A DNA stretch of 47,949 bases from Roseiflexus sp. GTDB taxonomy: Bacteria; Chloroflexota; Chloroflexia; Chloroflexales; Roseiflexaceae. The translations under genes were made by a program, and so were the position numbers. Below the pieces are notes generated by a model that had not been told where the DNA came from, did not search any database, and saw only the letters and a program-made list of their open reading frames with translations. The DNA lies in contig JAGHYV010000033.1 of assembly GCA_017743475.1 (NCBI GenBank), forward strand, positions 1 through 47,949. The letters are read 5' to 3'. Every line of letters starts with the position of its first letter. Within the stretch, counting starts at the first letter, position 1. Positions 11,827 to 21,932 of the stretch are shown piece by piece.

Positions 11827-12228
11827 ATGACTCAGACTGAGCGCAACGTGCAGCGGTGCCCGAACTGTGGCGCAGAGTGGCGCCCGACAACACCCATCAC
11901 TGGTGACTACATCACCTGTCCAGTCTGTTTTTACCGCTTCGAGGCGACTGCTGTCGGGCAAAAGCGTGCACCATTCAGTGTACGTGAATTTGCCGAGCAG
12001 ATCAGCGCACTTATCCATCGCGCGCGGACGGAAGGCTTGAGCAACGATGTGATCACCAAAGTACTGCGCGACGAGCTTGCCTATAACGCAGAGTTAGCCA
12101 ATCCCAGTCATACCTTTCATGTTCAGATCGTCGATCTTGGTCCTGCTGAAGGTATGACGCGCATGTTGCCTCCCAACGAAGCGCGGATCATGGTGCAGCG
12201 GCGCAGCACGCCGATCATTAAGCGCTAG
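11827..12228 (+). CDS. Small zinc-ribbon protein of unknown function
   Basis: This 133-residue cytoplasmic protein begins with a zinc ribbon: CPNCGAEWRP near residue 11 and CPVCFYRFEA about 20 residues later give four cysteines in two CxxC knuckles. The middle is helical (SVREFAEQISALIHRARTEGLS) and the C-terminal third is predicted beta-rich without known motif. The ATG at 11827 has a near-perfect TAAGGAGGGG site; longer in-frame starts upstream lack one. It is probably monocistronic, with an extended -10 upstream and a 10-bp stem hairpin 17 bases after its stop. The ribbon could bind nucleic acid or a protein partner; no function is assigned. Confidence 0.8.
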   Translation: MTQTERNVQRCPNCGAEWRPTTPITGDYITCPVCFYRFEATAVGQKRAPFSVREFAEQISALIHRARTEGLSNDVITKVLRDELAYNAELANPSHTFHVQIVDLGPAEGMTRMLPPNEARIMVQRRSTPIIKR

Positions 12229-12244
12229 CCATTGCCGTCCGGCA

Positions 12245-12288
12245 ACTGGCGCTCGTTGGATGCGCCACCGTTACCACAGAGCGCCAGT
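12245..12288. terminator. Hairpin after the zinc-ribbon gene
   Basis: ACTGGCGCTC and GAGCGCCAGT are perfect 10-bp complements separated by 24 bases, 17 bases after the zinc-ribbon stop codon. There is no clear T run, so it may act as a Rho-dependent pause, an mRNA 3' stabiliser or a weak terminator. Confidence 0.5.
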
Positions 12289-12375
12289 CTTACGCGCATC
12301 CTTCCCGATCTTTCTAGACAGGGTCCTATGCGCCACAACCGGGCGCGACTGTGACATTGTTGTCGGAGTGTTTCT

Positions 12376-15300
12376 ATGAACCTTGCCACGTTGACTAGCG
12401 ACTTCTCGCACCGGTTTAACACATTGACCCGCGCTGTGCAGCAGACATTTTCCTTCATCCAACGGCGCCAGCCGCTATCGGATCGTCCGATCCGCGGAGT
12501 GATCCTGACGACCGGGCAACTCGAAGAACGCGCGCGGGCGCTCGCAGCCGGACACACGGTCGTTATGCAAGCCGGTAAGGCACGCGCATTGCTTGCGTCA
12601 GTGGATCGCAACCATCGCCTGCTGCGCCTGACGTACCAGACACTCGCTGCCGATGCTGCGCAACGCCAGCCGCTCACCCCTGCCGCTGCCTGGCTGGTTG
12701 ACAACTACCACGTTATTGTCAGTCAGATCCGCGAAATTCGTCAGGACCTGCCCGGAGGGTACTACCACGAACTTCCTAAACTGAAAGGTGGACCACACGA
12801 CGGCAAACCGCGTGTCTATGCGCTGGCGCTCGAACTGATCGAGCATACTGACGGTCGGATCGATCTCGAACAGTTGACTCGCTTTGTCCTGGCATATGAA
12901 GCGGTAGCGCCGCTCTCGATTGGTGAGATTTGGGCAATTCCGATTATGCTGCGTGTCGGGTTGATCCAAAACCTGGGGCGCCTGGCGCGCCTGATGATCG
13001 ATGAGCGTCGCCTGCGCCTTGAAGGAGCAACCTGGGCAGAACGGATTCTGGCGCAGAAACATGTTGGATCCTTCGAGGGAAATACTGCCTTTCGACAACT
13101 GGCGCGGATGTACCCCCAACTTCCACTGCCGCTTGCTGTCGAACTGATCCAGCGTCTGCGCGATCAGGAAGGGGAGTTCGACATCGCCCAACTGATGGTC
13201 TGGCTGGAACAGCAACCTTCCATCCCCTACAACACTGCCGAGGAGATTATTCTCGCCGAACAGCGGCGTCAATCTGCCAATCAGGTATCGGTCGCCAATA
13301 CAATCACCAGCATGCGGACGATGGACGCGGTCGATTGGCCCGATTGGTTCGAGCGTGTCAGTCTGGTCGAACAGGTGTTGCGTCAGGACCCGGCTGGCGC
13401 GTATGGTCAAAGCACCTTTGCCACCCGCGATCGCTACCGACACGAACTGGAGCGTCTGTCGCGCCGCAGTGGATTGAGCGAAGACGCCATTGCGCGACGG
13501 TTGATCCACGTCGCCGCACGCGCCCGCGAAGAGGGACGTCCGCTGCGCGAAACGCACATCGGGTATTACCTGGTCGATGAAGGGCGCTTTGCCTTTGAGG
13601 CGTCGCTGGGGTGTCGCCTGACACCCGGCGAGGTGGTACGCCGCGCAGTGCTGCGTCATCCCGAAGCAGTCTATCTTGGCGCAATCACAGCAGGAACCGT
13701 CGCCATCACAGCTGCCGGTATGCGCCTTGCCCGTTCGACTGGACGCAGCGAGCCTTCTGCTGTTTCACCGATCCTTACCGCTGCCCTTTCACTTACGGCG
13801 GTCATTCCGGCATTCGCGCTGGCGAAAGAACTGGTTGATCGCGCAGTCACGCGCCTGGTACCCCCGCGTGTCCTGCCACGACTCGATTTTCGTCATGGTA
13901 TTCCGCGCGAACTACGCACAATGGTTGTCGTACCAACATTGCTGCTCACACCCGATAGCATTCGTACACAGATCGAGTCGCTGGAAGTGCTGGCGCTTGC
14001 TAATCAGGATCTACATCTGCATTTCGCACTGCTCACCGATTTCGCCGATGCGCCTCGACAGCATATGCCGGAAGATGAGCACCTTCTTGCACTGGCAGTC
14101 AGTGGCATCGAAAGGTTGAACGAACGCTACGGCAGCAACCGTTTCTTTCTCCTGCATCGCCACCGCGTGTGGAACGAGCGACAGGGTTGCTGGATGGGAT
14201 GGGAGCGCAAACGCGGAAAACTTGAAGAGTTCAACCGGTTGCTCGCTGGCGCACGTGACACTACTTACGAGATGTTCATCGGTGATCTCAGCATTCTGCC
14301 ACAAATTCGCTACGTTATCACGCTTGACGCTGATACGCAACTGCCGCGCGATACGGCGCGCGCGTTGATCGGCACACTGGCGCATCCGCTTAATCAGGCG
14401 GTGATCGACCCGCAGACGCAGCGTGTGGTGCAGGGTTACGGTATTCTTCAGCCGCGTGTCGGCATCGACCTGCCGAGTGCGTTGCGCAGTCGCTTCGCGC
14501 GCATTTCATCGGGGAATGTCGGTGTCGATCCCTACACCACTGCGGTCTCCGACGTCTACATGGACCTGTTCGGCGAGGGGATTTTCGCTGGGAAAGGCAT
14601 CTACGACCCGGTCGCAATGCGGACGGCGCTGCACGACCGTTTCCCGGAGAATACGCTCCTCAGCCACGACCTGATTGAAGGATGTTATGCGCGCGCAGCG
14701 CTTCTCTCCGATGTCGAACTGCTTGACAGTTACCCGACGACGTATGCGGCTTACTCAGCGCGTCAGCACCGCTGGGTGCGCGGCGACTGGCAGATTGCAG
14801 GATGGCTCCTGCCGCGTGTTCCACGTGCATCAGGCGGTAGCGCACCAAACGTCCTAACGTTGATCAGTCGCTTCAAAATTGCCGATAACCTGCGTCGCAG
14901 TCTGACTCCCCCAGCAACGCTTGCTCTCCTGGTCGCTGGATGGTTCGTTCTTCCCGGTCGCCCTGCCGTCTGGACGCTGCTGGCACTGGGGCATTACCTT
15001 GCGCCGCTAACCTTTGCTGTCATAAACCTGCGGTTGATGCCAGCCAACTGGCGCTACCTGCGCACTCATCTGATCATGACGATCGGAAGTCTGCGCTGGC
15101 CAGCATTGCAACTGCTGCTGAACGTTGCCATGCTTCCCGATCAGGCATGGCTAAACATGGACGCTATCGTCCGCACTCTCTGGCGCATGGGAGTGACCCA
15201 TCGGCGGATGCTCGAATGGGAGACGGCGGCACAGGCGCAGCGACGCCTTACCAATTCGTTCGACTACCTGATCAGGCGGATGGCGCCTTCGGCAGTTGTA

Positions 15301-18300
15301 GCGCTGGCACTGGCAGTAGTGCGCATTGATCGCCTACGCACGTCATGGCTTCCTGCGCTGCCAGTTGTGGCGTCGTGGGTTGCGGCGCCCTTCTTCGCTC
15401 GCTGGCTCGATCAGGAGTACATCCCGCGCAACGTTGCGCCGCTGAGCGCCAATGATCGCCGGATGCTGCGCCGCGTGGCGCGCGCAACGTGGGCATATTT
15501 CGACCGGTTCATTGTACCGGATCAGAACTTCCTGGCGCCGGATAACTTTCAGGAAACGCCGCGACCGGTGGTGGCGGAGCGCACCTCGCCAACCAACATC
15601 GGGTTGCAACTGCTCGCCGACCTGGCTGCTGTCGATTTTGGCTACCTGGGTGCGCGCAGCCTGGTGGAGCGCGTCGAGCGTGTATTCGACACGATTCAGC
15701 GGATGGAGCGCTTCCGCGGACATCTGTACAACTGGTACGATACGCGCACCCTGCATCCCTTGCCGCCACTCTATGTTTCGACAGTTGACAGCGGCAACTT
15801 CGCCGCTCATCTGCTCACCCTACGCCAGGGGTTGCGCGCACTTATCGAACGCCCGACATACGGACCATGGATTATTGAAGGGCTGCGTGACATCCTGGAA
15901 ATTATTCAGGAACGGTTGCCTACCGATGCGCGCGGGCGCACCTCGCTGATTGCACTCCTTCAAGCGCTCGACGCTACTCCGGATACGCTGGAGGGGTACC
16001 GCGCACGGTTGTTGCAGGCTGCCGACCTGGCAATCATCCTGGCACGGGAGTCGCGTGTGGCTGAATGGGCAGAAGCACTGACGCGTCAGGCATACAGCCT
16101 CCTCAACGATATGCCGCACGACGATGTGCCGTCAGCAGCGGAAGATCCGCAGTTCCGCGCCGCAGTTGAGCGACTTGCAGACGTGTGCACTGTTCTGATC
16201 ACAGAGATAGACTTCCGCTTCCTCTACGACGAGCGTCGCCGCCTGTTTGCCATTGGCTACAATGTCAGCGAAGGACGGCGCGACAATTCGTACTATGATC
16301 TGCTCGCGTCTGAAGCCCGACTGGCAAGTTTCATCGCCATTGCACTCGGCGAAGTGCCGCAGGAACACTGGTTCTACATCGGGCGCAAGATTTCGCCAGC
16401 AGTGGCAACTCCGACGTTGCTCGCCTGGAGCGGCACAATGTTTGAGTATCTTATGCCGCTGCTGGTGATGCGCAATTTCCCCGAAACCCTGCTCGATTCG
16501 ACCTATCGCGGGGCGGTCGAACGTCAGATCGCCTATGCTACCGGGCGCGGTATTCCGTGGGGCATCTCAGAGTCGGCGTTCAATCTGCGCGATTCGCAGA
16601 TGAACTACCAGTATCGCGCATTCGGCGTGCCGGGTCTGGGACTACAGAGCGGACTGGCGAACGATCTGGTAGTTGCACCATATGCAACGCTGCTAGCATT
16701 GCAGGTCGCACCCAACGAAGCTATCGCCAACCTCCGTACTCTGATGGAGTATGGTGCATTTGGCACATATGGCTTCTACGAAGCGATCGACTTTACGCCT
16801 GAACGCCTGCCGCCTGGCGTTAGGCACGCTATCGTTCAGACGTATATGGTGCATCACCAAGGGATGGGACTTCTGGCGCTCGATAATCTGTTGCACGACA
16901 ACATCATGCAGCGTCGCTTCCACGCCGAGCCAATCGTGCAGGCGACTGAATTGCTGCTCCAGGAGAAGATTCCTGCTGACCGGCCTCTGCCGCTGCCGCA
17001 GGAGAGCGCCGTTAGCGAAATCATAACTACACCAGACATCACGCTCGAACGTCACTTCACAACGCCGCATACCGCAGCACCATATGCCTATATCCTCTCG
17101 AACGGCGTCCTGACCACGATAGTAACCAATGCTGGCGGCGGCGGGAGTCGCTTTACCCTGCCCGAACGCACAACGACCGTTGCGCTTACCCGCTGGCGAC
17201 CCGACCCGACCCGCGATGCGTCCGGCAGTTTCGTCTACGTGCGCGATATACGCAGCGGCGTCACATGGTCGCCGACGTACCAACCGCTCCGAACGCTCGG
17301 CGACGATTACCGCGTCACCTGCGGCGCCGGACGGGTCAAGTTCCGCCAGCACTACGCTGGCATCGACACGCGCCTGGAGATTACTGTATCGCCCGAAGAC
17401 CACGTCGAGGTGCGCGTTCTGACCCTGGTGAATCTGACGTCGCAACCTCGCGAACTGGAGGTCACTACCTATGCTGAGATTGTGCTGGCGCCCGATGCCG
17501 CCGACGCTGCCCACCCGGTCTTTTCGAACCTATTCATCGAAACATCGTTCGATCCGATGAGCGAAGCGTTGCTGGCGACGCGCCGACCGCGCGCGCCGAG
17601 CGATGAACGCCTGTGGGTTGCTCAGACAATCGGCGTACGTGGGCGCACCCTGGGTGAGCTGGAGTACGAAACCGACCGGATGACATTCATCGGGCGCGGG
17701 CACGATCCTTCACGTCCACAGGCGCTCGACCGTCCGCTGAACGGTCGTGTTGGCTCGGTGCTTGACCCAATCTTCAGCCAGCGGCGCCGGGTGCGGATCG
17801 TACCCGGCGGACAGGCACAGGTTATCATAACCCTGTCGGTTGCCGCCACACGCGAGGATGCAATCCGCCTGGCGGATCACTACCGCGATGCTGTCATTGC
17901 AATGCGCGCCTTCGATATGGCACGTATCCAGGCACAGGTTGAACTGACGCACCTGGGCATCAACGCCGACCAAGCACATCAGTTCCAGCGCCTGGCATCA
18001 CTCACCCTCTTGCCCGATCCGGTGCGCCGCGCTGCATCCGATGCACTGCTACGCAACACCAAAGGACAGCCAGGGCTGTGGGCATACGGCGTTTCCGGTG
18101 ATTACCCAATAGTCGTCGGGCGCATCGCGCCCACTTCCGATACTTCACTGGCGCGCTCGCTGATCCAGGCGCACGAGTACTGGCGCTTGAAGGGGGTACT
18201 CATCGATCTGGTGTTGCTGGTCGAAGATGGCACCGATTATCGTCAGGAGCGGTATGAGCAGATCATGGCGCTGATGCGCAGCAGCCGATCGAGTCGCTGG

Positions 18301-20970
18301 CTCAACCAGCGTGGCGGCGTTTTTGTGCTGCGCACCGGAATTATGCCCGAAGCCGACCAGACTCTCTTCGAGGCGGTGAGTCGCATCACACTCCACAGTC
18401 GGCGTGGCGACCTGTCTTACCACCTGCGCCGTCGCCTGCCCGATAAGGCGCCACCCCCGCCGTCGATCACGATGCTGCCGTTCGATGATGCTCCGCTACC
18501 AGCAGAAGATTTGATATTAACCACAGAGTACGGCGGGTTTACTGTTGATGGACGTGAGTTCGTTATCGAGGTTGTACCCGGCAACCCCACGCCATTGCCG
18601 TGGGTCAATGTTGTTGCCAATCCACGCGCTGGTTTCATCGTCTCAGAGAGTGGCTGCGGCTACACCTGGGCAGAAAACAGCCGCGAAAACCGTCTGACTC
18701 CCTGGTCGAACGATCCGGTCAGTGATCCGCCCGGCGAGGCAATCTACCTGCGCGACGAAGCGGGCGGTGCGCTTTGGTCGCCGCTGCCGCGTCCGTGCGC
18801 AAGCGGGCGCGTTCGCGTCTACCATGGGATGGGGTACTCCCGCTTCCTGCAGCAGTCCAATGGCATCGAGAGCGAAACTACGCTCAGTATTGCGCCCGAT
18901 GATCCGGTGAAGATCATTCGCCTGCGCCTGCGCAATCGCTCTGCTTACGAGCGTCGTCTGAGCGCGACCATGTATGTGGATTGGGCGTCTGGTGTCCTGC
19001 GTGAGCAGACGGCGCTCTTCATCGTTACATCGACCGCTCCGGAGCGGAGTGCACTCCTGGCACGCAACGTCTATAGCCACGATTTTGCTGGTCGGGTTGC
19101 ATTTCTAGCATGCAGCGAGTCAGAGGTCGCATTCTGTGGTGATCGCACAGCATTCATTGGGCGCAATAGCGATCTGGCGCGTCCAATCGCGCTGGTGGGC
19201 GCTCACGATGGCGCCTTCGACAATCGGATCGGCGCAGGTCTTGACCCGTGTGGCGTCGTTATGGCGACATTTACCCTTAACTCTGGTGAAACACGCGACC
19301 TGTTCTTCCTGCTGGGTCAGGGAGCAGATGAGGCTGAGGCACTCACCCTGATTGACCGCTACCGTAATCCCGCTGCTGCGACTGGCGCTATCGAAGAAAC
19401 CATCGCACGCTGGCGCAATCTGGTCAGCCTGCTGCGGGTGCGCACCCCCGACCCGGCACTTGATGTGTTGCTCAACGGATGGCTGCTCTACCAGACCCTC
19501 TCCTGCCGTATCTGGGGGCGATCAGCATTCTATCAGTCGGGCGGCGCCTATGGCTTTCGCGACCAGTTGCAGGATGTGATGGCGCTGACCATGATCGAGC
19601 CATCGATTGCACGTGACCATATCCTGCGCGCCGCGGCGCGCCAGTTTGTCGAAGGCGATGTGCAACACTGGTGGCACCCTCCGCTCGGTCGTGGCATCCG
19701 CACTGCATTCTCCGATGACTACCTGTGGCTGCCCTTCGTTGTGTGTCACTATGTCGAAACGACTGGCGACTGGGCATTGCTCGATGTGGTTGCGCCGTAC
19801 ATCAAAGGGCGACCGCTCGCGGAGGACGAAGCCGAATACTACGACCTTCCTGAGCAGGCGAACGAGTCGGGCAGTATCTACGACCACTGCATTCGCGCGA
19901 TTGATCGTGCGCTGAGGCGCATGGGCGCGCATGGACTGCCACTGATGGGATCGGGGGACTGGAATGACGGCATGAACCTGGTAGGACACGGCGGACGCGG
20001 CGAGAGTGTGTGGGTCGCTTGGTTTTTGATTGTAATCTTGAACCGCTTCGCTCCGATTGCCGAGCAGCGGCGCGACATCGAGCGCGCTGCACGCTATCGC
20101 GCCGAAGCGCGTCGCCTAAGTGAGGCGATTGATCGTCATGCCTGGGATGGCGACTGGTACCTGCGCGCCTTTTACGACGATGGCACGCCGCTTGGCTCAG
20201 CGCGTGACGATGAGTGCCGCATCGATTCCCTCAGCCAGTCATGGGCAGTCATTGCTGGCACTGCTGACCCGACACGGGCGCGGCAGGCAATGGAGGCAGT
20301 CGACCGCTATCTGGTTGACCGCGAAACCGGCATTGTTAAGCTCTTCACGCCACCGTTCGATCAGACACCGCGCAACCCCGGCTATATCAAGGGATACGTG
20401 CCTGGCGTCCGTGAAAATGGCGGGCAATATACTCACGCTGCGATCTGGGTCGCCTGGGCGTGGACAATACTGGGTGAACACGCACGCGCAGGTGAAATGC
20501 TGCGGATGCTCAATCCAGTGCACCACGCACAATCCTGTGGTCGCGTCTACGCCGTCGAGCCGTACGTCATTGCGGCAGACATCTATAGCGCGCCGCAGCA
20601 CCTGGGGCGTGGCGGATGGACGTGGTACACTGGCTCGGCAGCATGGTTCTACCGGCTTGGCATCGAGCGTATCCTGGGTATCCAGCGCCATGGTGATCAC
20701 TTGACTCTGACGCCCTGCCTGCCGCCCGACTGGCCAGGTTACGAGGCGTGGTACCGCTGCGGTTCGAGTGAGTACCATATCATTGTCGAGCGCGGCAGCA
20801 ACGGGTACGCGCTGACGATCGATGGCGTTCCTGCGGATGAACTGATCATCCCACTGCGCGACGACGGGTTGCGGCACGAGGTGCACCTGTTCCTGCCAGC
20901 AGCGGAAGTGAGCGTTTCTGGCAAAGATGGTTCAGGCACGGTGCAGGAGCGCAGCGCTGCATCGCAATGA
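12376..20970 (+). CDS. ndvB: Cyclic beta-1,2-glucan synthase (NdvB/ChvB-like)
   Basis: This 2864-residue inner-membrane enzyme makes cyclic beta-1,2-glucan from UDP-glucose. The order is: N-terminal cytoplasmic helical region; membrane segments near residues 435-490; a GT84 glycosyltransferase domain with LDADTQ (Asp651, Asp653) and QHRWVRGDW (Gln797-Trp800); more membrane segments around 840-900 and 975-1010; a glycoamylase-like/cyclisation (GH189-type) region ending near IPWGISESAFN and TYMVHHQGMG; then a GH94 phosphorylase-like part with the general acid region GSGDWNDGMN (Asp2531). All parts of the Brucella/Rhizobium and Thermoanaerobacter type are present, with no frame break over 8.6 kb. 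The start has CGGAG upstream. The product may serve as an osmoprotectant or surface glucan. A 334-bp gap separates it from the next gene. Confidence 0.92.
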   Translation: MNLATLTSDFSHRFNTLTRAVQQTFSFIQRRQPLSDRPIRGVILTTGQLEERARALAAGHTVVMQAGKARALLASVDRNHRLLRLTYQTLAADAAQRQPLTPAAAWLVDNYHVIVSQIREIRQDLPGGYYHELPKLKGGPHDGKPRVYALALELIEHTDGRIDLEQLTRFVLAYEAVAPLSIGEIWAIPIMLRVGLIQNLGRLARLMIDERRLRLEGATWAERILAQKHVGSFEGNTAFRQLARMYPQLPLPLAVELIQRLRDQEGEFDIAQLMVWLEQQPSIPYNTAEEIILAEQRRQSANQVSVANTITSMRTMDAVDWPDWFERVSLVEQVLRQDPAGAYGQSTFATRDRYRHELERLSRRSGLSEDAIARRLIHVAARAREEGRPLRETHIGYYLVDEGRFAFEASLGCRLTPGEVVRRAVLRHPEAVYLGAITAGTVAITAAGMRLARSTGRSEPSAVSPILTAALSLTAVIPAFALAKELVDRAVTRLVPPRVLPRLDFRHGIPRELRTMVVVPTLLLTPDSIRTQIESLEVLALANQDLHLHFALLTDFADAPRQHMPEDEHLLALAVSGIERLNERYGSNRFFLLHRHRVWNERQGCWMGWERKRGKLEEFNRLLAGARDTTYEMFIGDLSILPQIRYVITLDADTQLPRDTARALIGTLAHPLNQAVIDPQTQRVVQGYGILQPRVGIDLPSALRSRFARISSGNVGVDPYTTAVSDVYMDLFGEGIFAGKGIYDPVAMRTALHDRFPENTLLSHDLIEGCYARAALLSDVELLDSYPTTYAAYSARQHRWVRGDWQIAGWLLPRVPRASGGSAPNVLTLISRFKIADNLRRSLTPPATLALLVAGWFVLPGRPAVWTLLALGHYLAPLTFAVINLRLMPANWRYLRTHLIMTIGSLRWPALQLLLNVAMLPDQAWLNMDAIVRTLWRMGVTHRRMLEWETAAQAQRRLTNSFDYLIRRMAPSAVVALALAVVRIDRLRTSWLPALPVVASWVAAPFFARWLDQEYIPRNVAPLSANDRRMLRRVARATWAYFDRFIVPDQNFLAPDNFQETPRPVVAERTSPTNIGLQLLADLAAVDFGYLGARSLVERVERVFDTIQRMERFRGHLYNWYDTRTLHPLPPLYVSTVDSGNFAAHLLTLRQGLRALIERPTYGPWIIEGLRDILEIIQERLPTDARGRTSLIALLQALDATPDTLEGYRARLLQAADLAIILARESRVAEWAEALTRQAYSLLNDMPHDDVPSAAEDPQFRAAVERLADVCTVLITEIDFRFLYDERRRLFAIGYNVSEGRRDNSYYDLLASEARLASFIAIALGEVPQEHWFYIGRKISPAVATPTLLAWSGTMFEYLMPLLVMRNFPETLLDSTYRGAVERQIAYATGRGIPWGISESAFNLRDSQMNYQYRAFGVPGLGLQSGLANDLVVAPYATLLALQVAPNEAIANLRTLMEYGAFGTYGFYEAIDFTPERLPPGVRHAIVQTYMVHHQGMGLLALDNLLHDNIMQRRFHAEPIVQATELLLQEKIPADRPLPLPQESAVSEIITTPDITLERHFTTPHTAAPYAYILSNGVLTTIVTNAGGGGSRFTLPERTTTVALTRWRPDPTRDASGSFVYVRDIRSGVTWSPTYQPLRTLGDDYRVTCGAGRVKFRQHYAGIDTRLEITVSPEDHVEVRVLTLVNLTSQPRELEVTTYAEIVLAPDAADAAHPVFSNLFIETSFDPMSEALLATRRPRAPSDERLWVAQTIGVRGRTLGELEYETDRMTFIGRGHDPSRPQALDRPLNGRVGSVLDPIFSQRRRVRIVPGGQAQVIITLSVAATREDAIRLADHYRDAVIAMRAFDMARIQAQVELTHLGINADQAHQFQRLASLTLLPDPVRRAASDALLRNTKGQPGLWAYGVSGDYPIVVGRIAPTSDTSLARSLIQAHEYWRLKGVLIDLVLLVEDGTDYRQERYEQIMALMRSSRSSRWLNQRGGVFVLRTGIMPEADQTLFEAVSRITLHSRRGDLSYHLRRRLPDKAPPPPSITMLPFDDAPLPAEDLILTTEYGGFTVDGREFVIEVVPGNPTPLPWVNVVANPRAGFIVSESGCGYTWAENSRENRLTPWSNDPVSDPPGEAIYLRDEAGGALWSPLPRPCASGRVRVYHGMGYSRFLQQSNGIESETTLSIAPDDPVKIIRLRLRNRSAYERRLSATMYVDWASGVLREQTALFIVTSTAPERSALLARNVYSHDFAGRVAFLACSESEVAFCGDRTAFIGRNSDLARPIALVGAHDGAFDNRIGAGLDPCGVVMATFTLNSGETRDLFFLLGQGADEAEALTLIDRYRNPAAATGAIEETIARWRNLVSLLRVRTPDPALDVLLNGWLLYQTLSCRIWGRSAFYQSGGAYGFRDQLQDVMALTMIEPSIARDHILRAAARQFVEGDVQHWWHPPLGRGIRTAFSDDYLWLPFVVCHYVETTGDWALLDVVAPYIKGRPLAEDEAEYYDLPEQANESGSIYDHCIRAIDRALRRMGAHGLPLMGSGDWNDGMNLVGHGGRGESVWVAWFLIVILNRFAPIAEQRRDIERAARYRAEARRLSEAIDRHAWDGDWYLRAFYDDGTPLGSARDDECRIDSLSQSWAVIAGTADPTRARQAMEAVDRYLVDRETGIVKLFTPPFDQTPRNPGYIKGYVPGVRENGGQYTHAAIWVAWAWTILGEHARAGEMLRMLNPVHHAQSCGRVYAVEPYVIAADIYSAPQHLGRGGWTWYTGSAAWFYRLGIERILGIQRHGDHLTLTPCLPPDWPGYEAWYRCGSSEYHIIVERGSNGYALTIDGVPADELIIPLRDDGLRHEVHLFLPAAEVSVSGKDGSGTVQERSAASQ

Positions 20971-21303
20971 TGGGGAACGCCACACCACTGCCCATTGACT
21001 GCGAGTAAGACGCCTGCGCTCCCGATCACTAGCAAACAGCGAGCACATTTGATGCGCGCCTGTGCTGAACATCGGTTGCAGGCGCGACGCCCCACTTGCC
21101 AGCGACCACTCGCTGCATTCCGACCGCTGCTATCAATGCATCTAGCAAAGCAATCCTGAACGCGAATACTAAAGTTTGACATCCCTCATCACAGTACGCT
21201 AAGATGCAAACATGAGCGCATAGATGACAGTATGCTGGTGCACGAAGCGCATCAACGCTGGCGAGAGCGCGAGGCTCAATCACTGTGGAGCGAATGAGCA
21301 CTC
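20971..21303. other. Intergenic region after the glucan synthase
   Basis: No gene, RNA or strong hairpin is seen in these 333 bases. A good sigma70-type promoter lies at 21176-21205, leaving a leader of about 90 bases before the MBL hydrolase gene. Confidence 0.6.
21176..21205 (+). promoter_or_regulatory. Sigma70-type promoter for the MBL hydrolase operon
   Basis: A consensus -35 TTGACA is followed after 18 bases by TAAGAT as -10. It faces the MBL gene at 21304 and may drive the following PrsW-like, Uma2, aguB and aguA genes, which are all closely spaced on the same strand. Confidence 0.55.
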
Positions 21304-21921
21304 ATGGAACTACGCATGCGATCCGTTGGTCCCTGGCCCATGAACAGTTATGCGCTGGTCTGTCCATTGACCAGACACAGTGTCCTGATCGATCCAGGAG
21401 CAGAGCCAGACGAACTGATAGCAATGCTCGACGGCACAACACCAGTCGCCCTTCTCCTGACCCACACCCATCCAGATCATATTGGTGCGCTGGATGACAT
21501 GCGTAACCGGCTCGGTGTCCCGGTGTTCGCCCATGCCGGATCACACGCTGGCAGCGTTGTGCTGCCAGTTGATCGCACACTAGCGCATAGAGAAGTTATC
21601 ACAGTGGGCGCATCGACGATCAGCGCCTGGCATACGCCAGGTCATACCGCAGACATGATCTCCTACCTAGTCGACAGTGCACCAATTGCAATTGTGGGCG
21701 ATACGCTGTTTGATGAGGGACCAGGGCGCACCTGGTCGGTGGAGGATTTTCGCACCACCCTGACGACGCTGCGTACCGTTGTGCTGACCTGGAGTGACGC
21801 CACGATCTGTTACCCTGGCCATGGTCCTTCCTTCCGCCTGGGAGACCGCCGCGCAGCGATTGAACGCTTTCTGGCGCGCGCGCCGGCTGATTTCTTCGGT
21901 GATGCTACGTGGGATATGTAA
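21304..21921 (+). CDS. Metallo-beta-lactamase-fold hydrolase (glyoxalase II-like)
   Basis: This 205-residue protein carries the metal motif T-H-T-H-P-D-H-I-G (His54, His56, Asp58, His59), a second His in HTPGHTADM, an Asp in AIVGDTLFDEG and a C-terminal His in CYPGHGP, so both zinc sites are complete. It is probably a cytoplasmic thioesterase or lactonase of the hydroxyacylglutathione hydrolase group; the substrate cannot be read from the sequence. The ATG at 21304 is the first of a good frame and has GGAGCGA some distance upstream. It is followed after 11 bases by the PrsW-like gene. Confidence 0.85.
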   Translation: MELRMRSVGPWPMNSYALVCPLTRHSVLIDPGAEPDELIAMLDGTTPVALLLTHTHPDHIGALDDMRNRLGVPVFAHAGSHAGSVVLPVDRTLAHREVITVGASTISAWHTPGHTADMISYLVDSAPIAIVGDTLFDEGPGRTWSVEDFRTTLTTLRTVVLTWSDATICYPGHGPSFRLGDRRAAIERFLARAPADFFGDATWDM

Positions 21922-21932
21922 TTGAGGTTGCT

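Noticed and set aside
12598-13659. 353-codon minus-strand open frame inside the glucan synthase
   Set aside because: It is antisense to a clearly coding region with conserved motifs on the plus strand.
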